In this document: in pieces, positions 5,069 through 5,110 of the stretch
Position numbering within the stretch: the first letter of the stretch is position 1
Layout: each line of letters starts with the position of its first letter
Source of the DNA: Clostridiales bacterium
GTDB taxonomy: Bacteria > Bacillota > Clostridia > Christensenellales > Aristaeellaceae
DNA length: 5,110 nt
Assembly (NCBI GenBank): GCA_004556545.1
Contig: SFGO01000136.1
Span: forward strand, 1-5,110
Direction of reading: 5' to 3'
The notes under the pieces: generated by a model
The model's database searches: none
What the model saw: the letters and a program-made list of their open reading frames with translations, nothing else
What the model was told of the DNA's origin: nothing
Translations under genes and position numbers: made by a program

Positions 5069-5110
5069 ATAAGCAAATGAGTCTGTCAGCGCTGAGCGAT
5101 GAACTGTCGC
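5065..5110 (+). CDS. N-terminal fragment of a protein, possibly a transposase
   Basis: Fifteen codons are visible: MNKQMSLSALSDELS. The ATG overlaps the preceding TGA (ATGA); an alternative start is ATG 5077. No ribosome binding site is visible before either. An M-S-L-S-A-L-S-x-E-L opening resembles my recollection of some IS5/IS1182-like transposases of gut Firmicutes, but this is recalled and short. By position it could instead be a toxin cotranscribed with the antitoxin just upstream. Confidence 0.4.
   Translation, partial: MNKQMSLSALSDELS

Noticed and set aside
1..5110. CRISPR array, tRNA or rRNA genes
   Set aside because: No regularly spaced repeats, cloverleaf-like sequence or rRNA segments were seen.

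Overview
The window looks like accessory DNA from a gut-type Firmicute (Clostridia). This is inferred from protein style, strong AGGAGG-like ribosome binding sites, TATAAT promoters and a GC-rich phage block between AT-richer edges. No species can be named. It holds a decayed siphophage tail module on the minus strand and a rearranged type II toxin-antitoxin (TA) locus on the plus strand.

Layout. Bases 1-233 carry the first codons of an unidentified minus-strand gene (ATG at 19), with a good ribosome binding site and two TGATATAAT extended -10 motifs upstream. Bases 234-4164 are the minus-strand tail block. It is read from a tape measure gene (4164 to 929) into an intact distal tail protein gene (932 to 234), joined by an ATGA overlap. 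The tape measure gene is broken by a one-base frameshift near 3037 and an in-frame TAG at 2690-2692. The tail chaperone genes expected before the tape measure and the tail-associated lysin gene expected after Dit are both missing, so this is a remnant.

Bases 4165-4251 are a compact divergent control region. It has a near-consensus promoter (TTGATA, 17 bp, TATAAT) and two perfect copies of a palindromic operator, AATCG(CA/TG)CGATT, one on each side of the -35. It drives a reading frame in which the DNA-binding half of a Phd/YefM-like antitoxin is fused to a PIN-domain toxin. The normal antitoxin tail is still present in another frame (4379-4423, MTLEEAREERLNTL then TGA overlapping the toxin ATG). 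The fusion therefore most likely arose by a small deletion in an ordinary antitoxin-toxin pair. A second small Phd/YefM-like antitoxin follows (4850-5068), overlapping the toxin end by 8 bases. Its stop overlaps the start of another gene that runs off the window and may be an insertion-sequence transposase.

How the parts fit. The tail genes are probably not functional as a set. The TA block starts almost exactly at the tape measure ribosome binding site, so it marks the edge of the prophage remnant. The most interesting object is the antitoxin-toxin fusion with its retained double operator and a second antitoxin behind it.
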